From NCBI GenBank assembly GCA_025057015.1, contig JANWYG010000010.1, positions 156,506 through 220,505 of the forward strand: a stretch of DNA of 64,000 nt. Reading direction: 5' to 3'. The stretch's first letter is position 1; every line of letters starts with the position of its first letter. The notes under the pieces are model-generated. The model saw only the letters and a list, made by a program, of their open reading frames with translations, had not been told where the DNA came from and did no database searches. Of the stretch, positions 50,936-60,626 are shown piece after piece. This DNA comes from Blastocatellia bacterium (GTDB taxonomy: Bacteria > Acidobacteriota > Blastocatellia > Chloracidobacteriales > JADJPF01). A program made the position numbers and the translations under genes.

Positions 50936-52276
50936 ATGTTCCAGAAGATAGTAATTATAGGTGGCTTAGCGGGAGGGCTTACTGCTGCTTCGTGGGCACG
51001 CAGGACTTCGGCCGAAGTGTCAATCACAGTAGTAGAGCGAGGCCTGGAAGTGGCTTATTCCGAATGTGGCTTACCATATGTTCTTTCAGGTGAGATAGGT
51101 AGTTTCGAGCAGCTAGTTCGCTATACTCCACAGGAATTTGCGGCAAGATATAATGTTGAGCTACTTACTGGGCATATTGCCGAGGCGATAGATCCACGGC
51201 AGGGGTGCGTCGAAGTACGCTCTGCTTCTGGTGGTAGTCGTGTGAGATTGTACTATGACCAGCTGATTGTAGCTACTGGTGCTAGTCCGGCGATGCCTGC
51301 TGTAGCGGGGCTAAACTTGGCTGGAGTCTTTGCGCTGCGGCATTTGCCTGAGGCTCGGACGATAGACTTCTATCTGCGCAACAATAGACTACGTTCTGCG
51401 GTTGTAGTTGGCGCTGGGTGGCTAGGGTTAGAGATGGCAGAAGTGCTGGTTGCTCGTGGTCTTAGAGTGACTATAGTGGAAAGAACCTCTCGGTTGGCTG
51501 GTTTTTCGGGTGAGATATGTAGTGCTATCTTGGAAGAATTAACTGCGCAGGGTGTTCGTGTATGCTTTGAAAGCGAGCTACTTGGCATAGATGGCATTGC
51601 TGGTACTGTCAGCAGGGTTAGCACTCGTAGTGGCGAATACGATGCTGATATAGTCTTTCTGGCTACAGGTGTGCGTCCTGCTGTAGAGCTTGCACGTGGA
51701 GCAGGTCTAAGACTAGGTGCTGGTGGAGCTATAGCTGTAAACGAGCGGCAGATGACTAGCTATCCAGATATCTATGCTGCTGGTGATTGTAGCGAGGTCT
51801 ATCATATTGTACTTAATAGGCCGGTATATTTGCCTTTGGGGACTACAGCCAATAAACAGGGACGGGTAGCAGGTATAAACGCTGCAGGAGGTAGGGCACA
51901 GTTTCGGGGTGTGGTTGGTACGTCTGCGTTGAAGGTCTTTTCTCTTGAAGCTGCTACTACAGGCTTGAGCCTTGAAGAGGCTCTTCAGGCTGGTTATAGA
52001 GCCAGCCGTATCGTTAAGAGGTCGATCTCCCGTGCTGGGTATTATCCGGGTGCCGAACGGCTCATAGTAGAGATTGTCTATGATGAAGCGACGGGCAGAT
52101 TACTTGGCTGTAGGATGTGTGGCAGGGAAGCTGTGGCAAAGCGTATCGACGTGGCAGCTGCGGCACTCTATGCCAAAATGCGGGTAGATGATTTGCTTCA
52201 GTTAGATCTTTCTTATGCGCCACCGCTTGCTCCGGTATGGGAAGCTTTGCTTATTGCGGCGCGTAGCTGTCATTAA
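50936..52276 (+). CDS. FAD-dependent pyridine nucleotide-disulfide oxidoreductase (CoA-disulfide reductase / NADH oxidase-like)
   Basis: 446 aa. Rossmann IIGGLAGGLTAASWA at the N-terminus, single redox Cys in YSECGLPYVLSG (~residue 43), second nucleotide site VVVGAGWLGLEMAEVL (~155) and FAD-binding YAAGDCSEV (~280). The single-Cys active site is typical of CoA-disulfide reductases and NADH oxidases/peroxidases. The first glycine motif reads GGLAGGL, a small departure from GxGxxG. Dimerisation domain at the C-terminus is complete. Confidence 0.88.
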   Translation: MFQKIVIIGGLAGGLTAASWARRTSAEVSITVVERGLEVAYSECGLPYVLSGEIGSFEQLVRYTPQEFAARYNVELLTGHIAEAIDPRQGCVEVRSASGGSRVRLYYDQLIVATGASPAMPAVAGLNLAGVFALRHLPEARTIDFYLRNNRLRSAVVVGAGWLGLEMAEVLVARGLRVTIVERTSRLAGFSGEICSAILEELTAQGVRVCFESELLGIDGIAGTVSRVSTRSGEYDADIVFLATGVRPAVELARGAGLRLGAGGAIAVNERQMTSYPDIYAAGDCSEVYHIVLNRPVYLPLGTTANKQGRVAGINAAGGRAQFRGVVGTSALKVFSLEAATTGLSLEEALQAGYRASRIVKRSISRAGYYPGAERLIVEIVYDEATGRLLGCRMCGREAVAKRIDVAAAALYAKMRVDDLLQLDLSYAPPLAPVWEALLIAARSCH

Positions 52277-52334
52277 AAGCTCACAGTAAGAAGCTTGATA
52301 TTCTGTTGAAAAGTTTACTTTCTAGGAGCTGGTT

Positions 52335-53750
52335 ATGTCTTCTGAGTATCGTATAGAAAAAGATTCTTTGGGCGAAGTTAGGGTACCTGCTGAGGCACTC
52401 TATGGTGCGCAGACACAGCGTGCTGTGGAGAATTTTCGCGTAAGCGGGCTACGTTTTCAGCGTGCTTTTATTCGTGCTTTAGGGCTGATAAAACTTGCTG
52501 CAGCACAAGTTAACAATCGATTGGGACTGCTTTCTGATGAGCAGGCCAGAGTAATATCCGAAGCAGCAACCGAGGTGGCTGATGGCAAGTGGGACGAGCA
52601 TTTTCCTATAGATGTGTTTCAGACCGGTAGCGGCACATCGACGAATATGAATGCGAACGAAGTTATTGCCAACCGTGCTTTACAGCTACTTGGTGAAGAG
52701 CTTGGTTCTAAGAAGATTCATCCAAATGATCACGTCAACATGTGTCAATCTTCAAATGATGTGATTCCTTCTTGCATACACTTATCGGCCTACTTAGAGG
52801 TACAACGGCAGTTATTGCCGGCGCTAAGGCATCTACAAGCGACGCTAGAGGCTCGCATGCTGGACACGGATGATGTAGTAAAGACCGGCAGAACGCACTT
52901 GATGGATGCTATGCCGATAAGGCTTAGTCAGCAGATTTCAGGCTGGGCAAGCCAGATTCGTCACGGTATAGAGCGTATAGAGGCAGTTTTGCCAAGGTTG
53001 GCCGAGCTGGCTATAGGTGGTACCGCCGTAGGCACAGGGATTAATGCTCATCCGGACTTTGGTCGGTTGATGGCTGAACGTCTTTCAGAGCTTACTGAGC
53101 TGCCGCTTAGAGAAGCTTCGAATCATTTTGAAGCACAGGCCAGTCAGGATGTAGCCGTAGAGCTTTCTGGGCAGCTTAAGACCGTAGCTGTATCGGTGAT
53201 GAAGATAGCGAATGACTTGCGGTGGATGAACAGCGGGCCACAAGCTGGTTTAGCCGAGATAGTGTTACCAGCGCTTCAGCCTGGCTCGTCGATTATGCCG
53301 GGTAAGATAAATCCGGTCATAAGCGAGTCGGCGATTATGGCCTGTGCTCAAGTCATAGGTAACGATACTGCGATTACGATTGGCGGGCAGTGGGGTAACT
53401 TTGAGCTGAACGTCATGCTACCGTTGATAGGCTATAACTTGCTGCAGTCGATCGAGATACTGGCGAGTACCTGCAGAATGCTTGCCGACAAGGCTGTTGC
53501 TGGATTTAGGGTCAATCGTTCTGCGATAGCTGAACTAGTAGAGAAGAACCCGATAATGGTGACTGCACTTAATCCTGTGATAGGGTACGATTTAGCGGCG
53601 AAGATAGCTAAGACGGCCTATGCTACCAACAGGCGTGTAAAGGAAGTTGCGGCCGAGATGAGTTCGCTTTCGGCTGAAGAACTGGATCGGTTGCTTGATC
53701 CGCGCGAGCTGACCTTAGGTGGAATAAAGGGTGGTGGCACGGGCGGTTAG
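52335..53750 (+). CDS. fumC: Fumarate hydratase class II
   Basis: Interconverts fumarate and malate in the TCA cycle. 471 aa. Hallmarks: ALYGAQTQRAVENF, FQTGSGTSTNMNANEV, KTGRTHLMDAMPI with the catalytic His, and the signature GSSIMPGKINPV. AGGAG precedes the ATG. The stop overlaps convergently with tdk by 4 bp. The sucD gene elsewhere in the window belongs to the same cycle. Confidence 0.97.
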   Translation: MSSEYRIEKDSLGEVRVPAEALYGAQTQRAVENFRVSGLRFQRAFIRALGLIKLAAAQVNNRLGLLSDEQARVISEAATEVADGKWDEHFPIDVFQTGSGTSTNMNANEVIANRALQLLGEELGSKKIHPNDHVNMCQSSNDVIPSCIHLSAYLEVQRQLLPALRHLQATLEARMLDTDDVVKTGRTHLMDAMPIRLSQQISGWASQIRHGIERIEAVLPRLAELAIGGTAVGTGINAHPDFGRLMAERLSELTELPLREASNHFEAQASQDVAVELSGQLKTVAVSVMKIANDLRWMNSGPQAGLAEIVLPALQPGSSIMPGKINPVISESAIMACAQVIGNDTAITIGGQWGNFELNVMLPLIGYNLLQSIEILASTCRMLADKAVAGFRVNRSAIAELVEKNPIMVTALNPVIGYDLAAKIAKTAYATNRRVKEVAAEMSSLSAEELDRLLDPRELTLGGIKGGGTGG

Positions 53751-54343
53751 AGTAGGGAAGTTGTAGAGGGCTCTTGCGGTTCGTGAGGATTGAAGCAGCG
53801 CCTGCAGCGTGCTTCGTAGCTTCCGGCAGCTCCAAGTAGCAGTCGTTCGGAGGCTGCTACGAGCCGCTGTGAATGGTTAGCCATTCGTCCACATTTCATG
53901 CAGATTGCGTGTGTTTTAGTTATGTATTCAGCTACTGCGAGCAGTTGCGGTACAGGTTCAAAGGGTTTACCTAGATAGTCTTGATCTAATCCGGCTACTA
54001 TTACTCTGCGTCCTTGGTTTGCAAGTTTGACGCAGACCTCTACTATACCGTTATCAAGGAACTGCACTTCGTCTATACCTATAACTTTGGTCTGAGACAG
54101 CACTTTTGAGAGCAGTTCCGCAGAGTTTGTTATTGGAATGGCATCGAGCCGCATATCGCTGTGGGAGCTGATTTGTGCTGCGGCGTAGCGTGTATCGAAG
54201 GCTGGTTTGAATATCTGCACGGTCTGCCTGGCGATTTGAGCACGGCGCAGTCGTCGGATCAGTTCTTCGGATTTGCCGGAAAACATGCTTCCGCAGATGA
54301 CTTCTATCCAGCCGATATCGCCATAGTGGTGCAAAAAATCCAT
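53747..54343 (-). CDS. tdk: Thymidine kinase
   Basis: Salvage phosphorylation of thymidine, type II (bacterial, zinc-containing) kinase. 198 aa. Walker A GSMFSGKSEELIRRL (~residues 17-31), Walker B-like IGIDEVQF, catalytic Glu in DEVQF, substrate loop ICMKCGR and the zinc-binding Cys pair here plus YEARCRRCF near the C-terminus. Transcribed alone, convergent with fumC and divergent from the LURP-like gene. Confidence 0.96.
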   Translation of the reverse strand: MDFLHHYGDIGWIEVICGSMFSGKSEELIRRLRRAQIARQTVQIFKPAFDTRYAAAQISSHSDMRLDAIPITNSAELLSKVLSQTKVIGIDEVQFLDNGIVEVCVKLANQGRRVIVAGLDQDYLGKPFEPVPQLLAVAEYITKTHAICMKCGRMANHSQRLVAASERLLLGAAGSYEARCRRCFNPHEPQEPSTTSLL

Positions 54344-54436
54344 AGTTCTTGAGGATACACCTTACAGACTAGTGGTGCAAGGTTAGTCCACTTTTTCCAA
54401 TAGGCTTCATGATATTTGGGCTTTGAGGAGGGGCAA

Positions 54437-55027
54437 ATGTCTGTTCAGCGATTGCAACATAGTTTTTGTCATTCAAATTACACGCTTCGCAAGAAGTTCA
54501 AACTGTTTGGGAAAGCTTTCCACGTCTACGGACCTGATGGGCAGACGGTGATGTTTTATGTCGAACAGAAAGCTTTTAAGCTACGCGAGGAGATAAAGGT
54601 TTATTCTGCTGAAAGCAATGCGGAGACCTTAGTCATTAAGGCACGCAGTATAATTGATTTTAGCGGCGTGTATGATGTGATCGATTCGCTCAGGAATCAA
54701 AAGGTTGGCGCACTACAGCGCAAGGGTTTGGAGTCAATTTTTAGGGACGAGTGGACTATAATGAACGAATATGATAGTCCTATAGGAACTATCAAAGAGG
54801 ACTCGGCGGCTCTAGCGCTGGTACGCAGATTCCTACTCAATCTGATTCCGCAGACTTTTAAAGTCGAAATTGACGGCCAACTGGTAGCTACTTTCAGGCA
54901 AAATTTTATGATACTGTCGCAGAAGATCTATGTAGATCTATCGCCTGATGTCCAGAATCGCTTCGATCGGAGGCTTGCTATAGCTGCAGTTATATTGCTT
55001 GCTACTATTGAGGGCCGCCAAAGTTAG
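54437..55027 (+). CDS. LURP-one/tubby-like (YxjI-type) protein
   Basis: 196 aa beta-rich domain: FKLFGKAFHVYGPDGQTVMFYVEQK, DVIDSLRNQKVGALQRKG, WTIMNEYDSPIGTI, ILSQKIYVDLSPD. This is the LOR/scramblase-like fold family found in Bacillus YxjI and plant LURP1; bacterial members have no known role. Start at ATG 54437 after GAGGAGGGG; a longer frame from 54416 would include the ribosome site. A hydrophobic stretch at the end (LAIAAVILLATIEG) is part of the fold's central helix. Confidence 0.82.
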   Translation: MSVQRLQHSFCHSNYTLRKKFKLFGKAFHVYGPDGQTVMFYVEQKAFKLREEIKVYSAESNAETLVIKARSIIDFSGVYDVIDSLRNQKVGALQRKGLESIFRDEWTIMNEYDSPIGTIKEDSAALALVRRFLLNLIPQTFKVEIDGQLVATFRQNFMILSQKIYVDLSPDVQNRFDRRLAIAAVILLATIEGRQS

Positions 55028-55032
55028 TAGCG

Positions 55033-55063
55033 GTAACGGGCTAGCTTGCAGTTAGCCCGTTAC
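55033..55063. terminator. Bidirectional terminator between LURP-like and RRM genes
   Basis: GTAACGGGCTAGC (55033-55045) pairs with 55051-55063 (one G-U), 5-nt loop, between convergent genes. GC-rich and stable; U-tracts are short. Confidence 0.75.
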
Positions 55064-55083
55064 GCCATACTAATCGCACTTTA

Positions 55084-55377
55084 CTACCTGCGGCTACTAG
55101 AGCGTCCGAAGCCGTTATTGCGATGAGATGAACGTTCTTGAGGCCGTGCTTCGTTAACTTTGAGAGTACGGCCGTAAAGCAGCATTCCATTAAACTGCGA
55201 GATAGCAGCTTCAGCTTCGGCACGGTCGGACATTTCTACGAAACCGAAGCCCCGAGATTTACCTGTTTCACGGTCTATTATTACTCTTGCGGAGGCTACT
55301 CTTCCGGCTTGAGCAAAAAGGTTTTCCAACTCGGCATCCGTGACCGAGAATGCCAGATTACCAACATAGAGTTTCAT
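55084..55377 (-). CDS. RRM-domain RNA-binding protein
   Basis: 97 aa with one RNA recognition motif: RNP2 LYVGNLAF (~residues 3-10) and RNP1 KSRGFGFVEM (~43-52), followed by a short basic Ser/Arg/Asn-rich tail. Such bacterial glycine/arginine-tailed RRM proteins act as RNA chaperones, often cold-induced. A leader of ~170 bp with no gene lies upstream, which may hold such control, though I see no defined element. Confidence 0.95.
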   Translation of the reverse strand: MKLYVGNLAFSVTDAELENLFAQAGRVASARVIIDRETGKSRGFGFVEMSDRAEAEAAISQFNGMLLYGRTLKVNEARPQERSSHRNNGFGRSSSRR

Positions 55378-55500
55378 GTATTATCAACCTCGACAAAATA
55401 TGTTTTCAGGGAACGGCAACGGAAGAGATAGTTTACTCGCGCAGAAGCTGTTTCCTGAAGCGCCTTGGTAAAGATCAAAAGAAGTTTACCTTGCGAAGAT

Positions 55501-55531
55501 GCGACGCAGCGCACAGAATAACATTGCGTCG
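55501..55531 (-). terminator. Possible terminator after the Cys-rich lipoprotein gene
   Basis: CGACGCA (55502-55508) and TGCGTCG (55525-55531) form a 7-bp stem with a 16-nt loop, just downstream of the last gene of the DoxX-NDH2-kinase operon. No strong U-run, so weak or Rho-dependent. Confidence 0.4.
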
Positions 55532-55547
55532 TGCACTAGTCAAGTGA

Positions 55548-55955
55548 CTAAGCACAACCTTCAGGTCCTTTACAAGCATTTTTATTGCTCTTTGTGCCGC
55601 AGCCTTCAGGCCCTTTACAGGCATTCTTATCTTTATCTTCTTTAGCAGAAGCGGTCGGTTGCTCGACCTTCATGTCGATCATAGTGTTGCATCCGCCCTT
55701 ACCCTTGCAGGAATTCTTTCCCTTGCATCCGTTATCTCCACTTTTGCATCCGCCTTGTCCTTTGCATTCATTCTTGCCTTTGCATTCATGTTTTGCTATT
55801 GGAGTGTCTGTAGTCTTGATTTCTGCGTCGGAGGCCTTACTTTCTGTCTCAGAAGTTGGAGGTTTGGGACTGGGTTGTGGCTGGTTACTGCTGCAGCCAG
55901 CCATTATTCCAGCGACTGCTAATCCTATGACTTTAGTAAATTCTCTTCTTTTCAT
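55548..55955 (-). CDS. Cys/Lys/Gly-rich repeat lipoprotein
   Basis: 135 aa. N-terminus MKRREFTKVIGLAVAGIMAGC combines a twin-Arg-like start and a lipobox (MAGC), so it is probably an exported lipoprotein. The mature half holds about 14 Cys in repeats such as ECKGKNECKGQGGC and NACKGPEGC. This composition fits metal (copper/zinc) or redox binding; similar low-complexity Cys proteins in bufferin-type clusters buffer copper, and DoxX genes occur there too, but the match is to style, not a proven homologue. Its ATG overlaps the kinase stop by 4 nt: last gene of the operon. Confidence 0.75.
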   Translation of the reverse strand: MKRREFTKVIGLAVAGIMAGCSSNQPQPSPKPPTSETESKASDAEIKTTDTPIAKHECKGKNECKGQGGCKSGDNGCKGKNSCKGKGGCNTMIDMKVEQPTASAKEDKDKNACKGPEGCGTKSNKNACKGPEGCA

Positions 55956-58591
55956 CTGTTTTCTCCTTGTTTGAGTAGTTGTAAAATATCCTCTTCTGTA
56001 GTGTAATCAGCTGCAGTACGGCCGAGTTTGTCTTTAATATCAACGTCTGCTCCTTTTTCTAGTAGCAGACGTACGATGTAGCTGTCGCCACCTTCGGCGG
56101 CATACATAAGTGGCGTTATCCCTTGCTTGTTTTGTATGTTGACTTCGGCACCTAGTTCTAACAGCGGAGCTATGGCGTAAGCCTGACCATACATTACTGC
56201 TATTGACAAAGCACTATCGCCATCGGCATTTACTAGGTTTACTAGGGCACCATTGCGCACAAGCAATCTGAGGATTCGAAGTCGCCCTGTGCGCGCGGCA
56301 TGCATAAGTGGCGTCCAGCCGGGATTATTCTTCTTGTTTGGATCTGCGCCATGTCTTAGCAGCAACTCGACTGCTTCGATATTACCTTGGTTTACAGCTT
56401 CGTGTAACGGTGTCCACTTATAGCTATTTGCAAGGTTCGGATCTGCGCCGTGTTTAATAAGTAGCTCTAGTAGCTCTGTGTTTGCACCATAAATTATTGC
56501 ATTGAGCAAGGGCGTTGTCTCGAATTCTGTTGCTGTTTCTGGTCGGACGCTGGCGTTAGGATCGGCTCCTGCAAGTATTAGCGCTTCTACTGCGGGTGTA
56601 AGCGCGTTGGTTGATACGTAGAGTAGCAGCTTGTCTAGCGCGAAATGCCAGCTGATTACTATTATCGTAAGCATTAAAGTGGGCACGATAATCCTTATAG
56701 TAGAGGAATGTCTTTTTGTTTTTGACTGCAACTCTTCTGATAGTACTTCGGTTTCTGGTTCTTCGCCTACTATCTCTCGTGTTCTGAAATAGTGCAGTGC
56801 TGAAGCTATTGAGATGTATGAGTGTAAGGACACAAGTAACACCCAAGGTGTCATGTAACAGAACGGAATGGTAATGTAGTAAGGGATAAGGCCATGGCGG
56901 TCGGGTAGGAATTGCAGTAAGTTGCTGCCAAACATCGAGCTTATCAGTCCTGCGGACACTACTACTATGGGGCCTAAGGTTACAGTAAGTAAGCTCAGAA
57001 ACAGGCTGCGTAACGTGATTGCCAAGCTTGGACCTGGCATTCCAGCTTCTAAGTATGCAGAGCGTCTCAGTGCTTCTTCGCCTGATAGTCCTTCATAAGC
57101 CACTGTTGCATGAAACAGAGCATAAGGAGTTAGCCGTTTAGATCTCCATTTAGTGAAGGCTTTCATTTCAAGCACTACCCATTTGAGCGTCGTAAGCAGA
57201 AGGTTTGGATAGAGGCTGTAAAAGTGACGTATGCTGCTTATCACGTTGATTGTCTTTGTAACACGCAGTCTTGCCGTAGGCAGTACGAATGCAGCAGCGG
57301 TTAGCCTATTGGCTAGGGCAGCAAGTAGCAGTAGTCCTAGGGCACATATCCAGGCATGATCGGAGGAGGATGAAGGACTAGCTCTAGTTATTGCTACGAA
57401 TCCTGCGCCAACTAAAATATACGGCGCATAGATGGCTGCCGAGATCGATAGTATCTGAGTAAAATTGTCTCTACATTTGTCAACTGCTTCCCTAAACAGA
57501 GGGAGCGTACCTTCGAAGTTTGCTCTTAGTTCTAGTAGAAAAGAGTGAGCTGTTGCTGGCCTATGTGCTGGGTCTTTGGACAAGGCTTTCATTATTACTG
57601 CTGCGAGATCAGAACCTACTTCTGGACAGAGCTGTTCTAGGGATGCTGGGGTTTTTCTTACATGTCCCTCTAAAACATCGGCAAGATCGCCTGTAAACGG
57701 TAGTCTACCTGAGAGCATTTGGTAAGCTACTATACCAAGCGAGTATATGTCGCTTCGGTAGTCGACGGGAAGACCCTGCCATTGTTCTGGTGACATATAA
57801 AGTGGCGTTCCCATTATGACGCCTTGTTGCGTTATTTGTGAATCGGGCTGGCTTTCGTACAGCCTTTGCAGACTACCGGTACTTCTGGGTGTATTACTTT
57901 TGAGAGTATCGCTTGTGGGGTTTGATACTACTGTATCGACTTCTTGACTTCTTACTGTAGAGTCGAGTTCTGAATTGGCTACTTGGCCGATTAGCAAAGT
58001 AGCTTGCTCTTCTGTTCTTGAGGAAAGCGCTGCTTTGCTAGGCTGTTCAATAAGTGGCTTGGTATGCAGGCCTTGCTGTTGTATTTTCGCTAGTCCAAAG
58101 TCCAGCACCTTGACGGTAAAACCGCCGCGTCCGTTAGGTTGAAGAAAGATGTTGTCTGGCTTGATGTCTCTATGTATAACACCAAGCCGATGTGCTGCAC
58201 ACAGTGCAGCGCAGATCTGTTCGAGAAGATCTATTGTGAGGCTGACCGGAAGTTTGCCGCGGCGTTTCAGTAGTTCTTTAAGCGAGTAGCCGTGCAGGTA
58301 TTCCATCACGAGGTAAGCTATCTGGGTACCATCTAATTCTGCTATGCCGAAATCTGTGACGTTGACTATATTAGGATGACATAGTTTACCAGCAGCGACG
58401 GCTTCGCGTCTGAACCGCTCTAGGAAGTAAATGTCCGAAGTTCTTTCCTGAATCATTACTTTAATAGCTACGCTGCGCTCTGTACCTAAGTGCGTAGCTA
58501 AGTAGACAGCTCCCATTCCACCGCTACCTAAGAGTTTCTCTATGTGATACTTGCCTTCCAGAATTTGACCCAAAAGAGTAGCTGTAGTCAT
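55952..58591 (-). CDS. Membrane Ser/Thr protein kinase with C-terminal ankyrin repeats
   Basis: 879 aa. Hanks-type kinase at residues ~13-300: GSGGMGAVYLA loop, Lys in VAIKVM, catalytic HRDIKPDN, DFGLA and the GTPLYMSPEQWQG activation segment, with a Ser/Thr-rich insertion between DFG and APE-like motifs. Residues ~380-640 contain several membrane segments (VGAGFVAITR, LGLLLLAALANRL, ILVPTLMLTIIVIS). The last ~190 residues are about five ankyrin repeats (TPLHEAVNQGNIEAVELLLRHGADPN). It overlaps NDH-2 upstream and the Cys-rich gene downstream by 4 nt each, so it may phosphorylate a respiratory partner. Confidence 0.93.
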   Translation of the reverse strand: MTTATLLGQILEGKYHIEKLLGSGGMGAVYLATHLGTERSVAIKVMIQERTSDIYFLERFRREAVAAGKLCHPNIVNVTDFGIAELDGTQIAYLVMEYLHGYSLKELLKRRGKLPVSLTIDLLEQICAALCAAHRLGVIHRDIKPDNIFLQPNGRGGFTVKVLDFGLAKIQQQGLHTKPLIEQPSKAALSSRTEEQATLLIGQVANSELDSTVRSQEVDTVVSNPTSDTLKSNTPRSTGSLQRLYESQPDSQITQQGVIMGTPLYMSPEQWQGLPVDYRSDIYSLGIVAYQMLSGRLPFTGDLADVLEGHVRKTPASLEQLCPEVGSDLAAVIMKALSKDPAHRPATAHSFLLELRANFEGTLPLFREAVDKCRDNFTQILSISAAIYAPYILVGAGFVAITRASPSSSSDHAWICALGLLLLAALANRLTAAAFVLPTARLRVTKTINVISSIRHFYSLYPNLLLTTLKWVVLEMKAFTKWRSKRLTPYALFHATVAYEGLSGEEALRRSAYLEAGMPGPSLAITLRSLFLSLLTVTLGPIVVVSAGLISSMFGSNLLQFLPDRHGLIPYYITIPFCYMTPWVLLVSLHSYISIASALHYFRTREIVGEEPETEVLSEELQSKTKRHSSTIRIIVPTLMLTIIVISWHFALDKLLLYVSTNALTPAVEALILAGADPNASVRPETATEFETTPLLNAIIYGANTELLELLIKHGADPNLANSYKWTPLHEAVNQGNIEAVELLLRHGADPNKKNNPGWTPLMHAARTGRLRILRLLVRNGALVNLVNADGDSALSIAVMYGQAYAIAPLLELGAEVNIQNKQGITPLMYAAEGGDSYIVRLLLEKGADVDIKDKLGRTAADYTTEEDILQLLKQGENR

Positions 58592-60624
58592 CCGGCGGTA
58601 GCACCTCTTGCTAAGACGCGCTTGTGAAGTACCTTAGAGATAAGCGTCTGAGCTTTTATCCATCCCACGAGAATACGCGACTGCTTGTCGGAAATTATAG
58701 GCATCCACTTAAAACCGTTATCCCGCATAGTCTGGGCTGCTATTAGTGCAGTATCAGTAGCGCAAACCGCAAGAGGTATGTTACAAAATTGTCCTACCCG
58801 AGCTACTTCAGTTGTTCTGCTTTCTAGTGCACGAAGGACATCCGTAAGAGTTACTATGCCATCGAGGCTTTTTCCATCGTCGCTGACAAAAAAGAAGTCT
58901 TCCTCGCCAGCTTCAAATAAAGCTACGACTTGTTCTAGAGTATCGGATGTCTTAAGTAATTTCTTGGGAACAGGTTCAGCTACGTCCATAACAGATAGCT
59001 TAGCGAGGACTTCTTCTGCAGCTGGTAAGTTTTGCCATAGTAGCTTACTACGACGCTTTACAGTATCGGCAAGTAGTTTCTTTAGTGGTGCGAGCGAGTT
59101 AGATATTTGAGTAAAGACGTTGCGACCGATTACCGTGACCTCTACTGCGGTCCGGGCGCGGCAGCTTGCGCTTCTGGGTTTGTTGTTGATAAGGGCCATC
59201 TCGCCGAAAAATGACCCTGCGCCTAGTACAGCTAAAACTTCTTCTTTACCAGCATGCTCTTTTACTACTTCGACTTCGCCGGTTTCTATCACGTAGAAGT
59301 TCATAGCTGGATCGCCTTCACGAAAGAAGTAATCTCCGGGCTGATAGTATGCTCTGCAGACGCGTTCAGTAGTATTTGCTTTGAGATGTACTAAATCGCG
59401 CGGGAAAATAAGCTGCCAAGCCCAGTCTAGCCCAACTTTGATGCGTTTTGACCACGTAGGCAGTTTGAACAAATACACTCCGCGCCAGACAAACCACGCC
59501 AGGAAGCCAGAAAGTTTTATACCGAATAACTCTGCTACGGCCGTGTGTCCACCTATCGAACAGAGTTGTCCGAGAGGTTTAAAGTAGAACGGCTTCGTAG
59601 TTTTTCCCTTGATGGTACGCGCTATGTTCTCTGCACATTGTTTGCCTTGACGCTCAGCAAACTGTCCGGTAGGTGGAGAAGGCTTACCATCGTATGCGTT
59701 AGGTACAATCGCACAGTCACCTATTGCCCAAGCGTTTTTATGACTAGGAAGACGCATGTCGGGATCAGTTACGAGCCGTCCCTTTTCTTTATTGGCATTA
59801 AGGCGTTTGACGACTGGTGACATGGTACCGCCAATAGTACAAACTACTGTAGCAGCGCTGATTTCTCTGCCGTCAGTTAGCCCTACTCCTTCGGCTGTAG
59901 CTACTTTAACGCGTGAGTTAAGCAGGATTTTTATTCCTGCTTGCTGCATTTTCTTTCTAGCAAATTCTCGTAGCTGCGGACCTATTTCGGGCAATATCTG
60001 ATTCTGCGAGTGAACGAGCGTGACAGATAGATCTTCCTCCTCTATGTTGCTGTAATACTTATGGCTTGAGCGTATCAGATCGTTTATTTCCCCAGCAGCT
60101 TCTACGCCGCTATAGCCTCCGCCTACAACTACAAAGGAAAGTAGCCAACGCTTTTTTGTCGGATCATCACAGACTTCGGCACGTTCCAGCTGTTGACAGA
60201 TGTGCGCTCGTAGTGCTATGGCGTCACCTATAGTGCGCATCGGAAAGGCATGATCGGCCATTCCAGGCATCATGCCTAGATTTACATCTCCACCACAAGC
60301 TATGACTACGTGGTCATAGCTCATTTTGCGAGTAGACCCATCCCAGCTTTCGAATTCTACGTAGCTTTCTTCGAGATTTATGTTCTGTACCTCTTCAGTT
60401 CTACAAAGCACGCCTTTTAGCATTTGTCTAAGTGGTGCTGCTATAGACTCAGCGTCTAATGAAGCGCCAACTACTTCAGCTAGGAGGGGCTGAAAGACCA
60501 TGTGGTTTTCGCGGTTAAACAGCACTATTTCGAATTCTTTTTTTGGTAGTTTTTTACAAAGTGTCTTGGCACATTTGACACCAGCAAAACCTCCTCCGAT
60601 GATGATTACACGTTTCTTGTCCAT
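58588..60624 (-). CDS. Type II NADH dehydrogenase fused to cyclic-nucleotide-binding and CBS domains
   Basis: 678 aa, about 250 longer than ordinary NDH-2. Residues 1-~410: flavoprotein with FAD site VIIIGGGFAGVKCA, NAD site VVVGGGYSGVEAAG (~170) and WAIGDCAIVPN, plus hydrophobic GVYLFKLPTW that may anchor it to the membrane. Residues ~420-530: cNMP-binding fold (FFREGDPAMNFYVIETGEVEVV, GSFFGEMALINNKPRSAS). Residues ~560-670: two CBS motifs (GIVTLTDVLRALES, GFKWMPIISD). Such fusions suggest electron flow is controlled by nucleotide levels. Between DoxX (2-bp gap) and the kinase (4-nt overlap). Confidence 0.92.
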   Translation of the reverse strand: MDKKRVIIIGGGFAGVKCAKTLCKKLPKKEFEIVLFNRENHMVFQPLLAEVVGASLDAESIAAPLRQMLKGVLCRTEEVQNINLEESYVEFESWDGSTRKMSYDHVVIACGGDVNLGMMPGMADHAFPMRTIGDAIALRAHICQQLERAEVCDDPTKKRWLLSFVVVGGGYSGVEAAGEINDLIRSSHKYYSNIEEEDLSVTLVHSQNQILPEIGPQLREFARKKMQQAGIKILLNSRVKVATAEGVGLTDGREISAATVVCTIGGTMSPVVKRLNANKEKGRLVTDPDMRLPSHKNAWAIGDCAIVPNAYDGKPSPPTGQFAERQGKQCAENIARTIKGKTTKPFYFKPLGQLCSIGGHTAVAELFGIKLSGFLAWFVWRGVYLFKLPTWSKRIKVGLDWAWQLIFPRDLVHLKANTTERVCRAYYQPGDYFFREGDPAMNFYVIETGEVEVVKEHAGKEEVLAVLGAGSFFGEMALINNKPRSASCRARTAVEVTVIGRNVFTQISNSLAPLKKLLADTVKRRSKLLWQNLPAAEEVLAKLSVMDVAEPVPKKLLKTSDTLEQVVALFEAGEEDFFFVSDDGKSLDGIVTLTDVLRALESRTTEVARVGQFCNIPLAVCATDTALIAAQTMRDNGFKWMPIISDKQSRILVGWIKAQTLISKVLHKRVLARGATAG

Positions 60625-60626
60625 AT

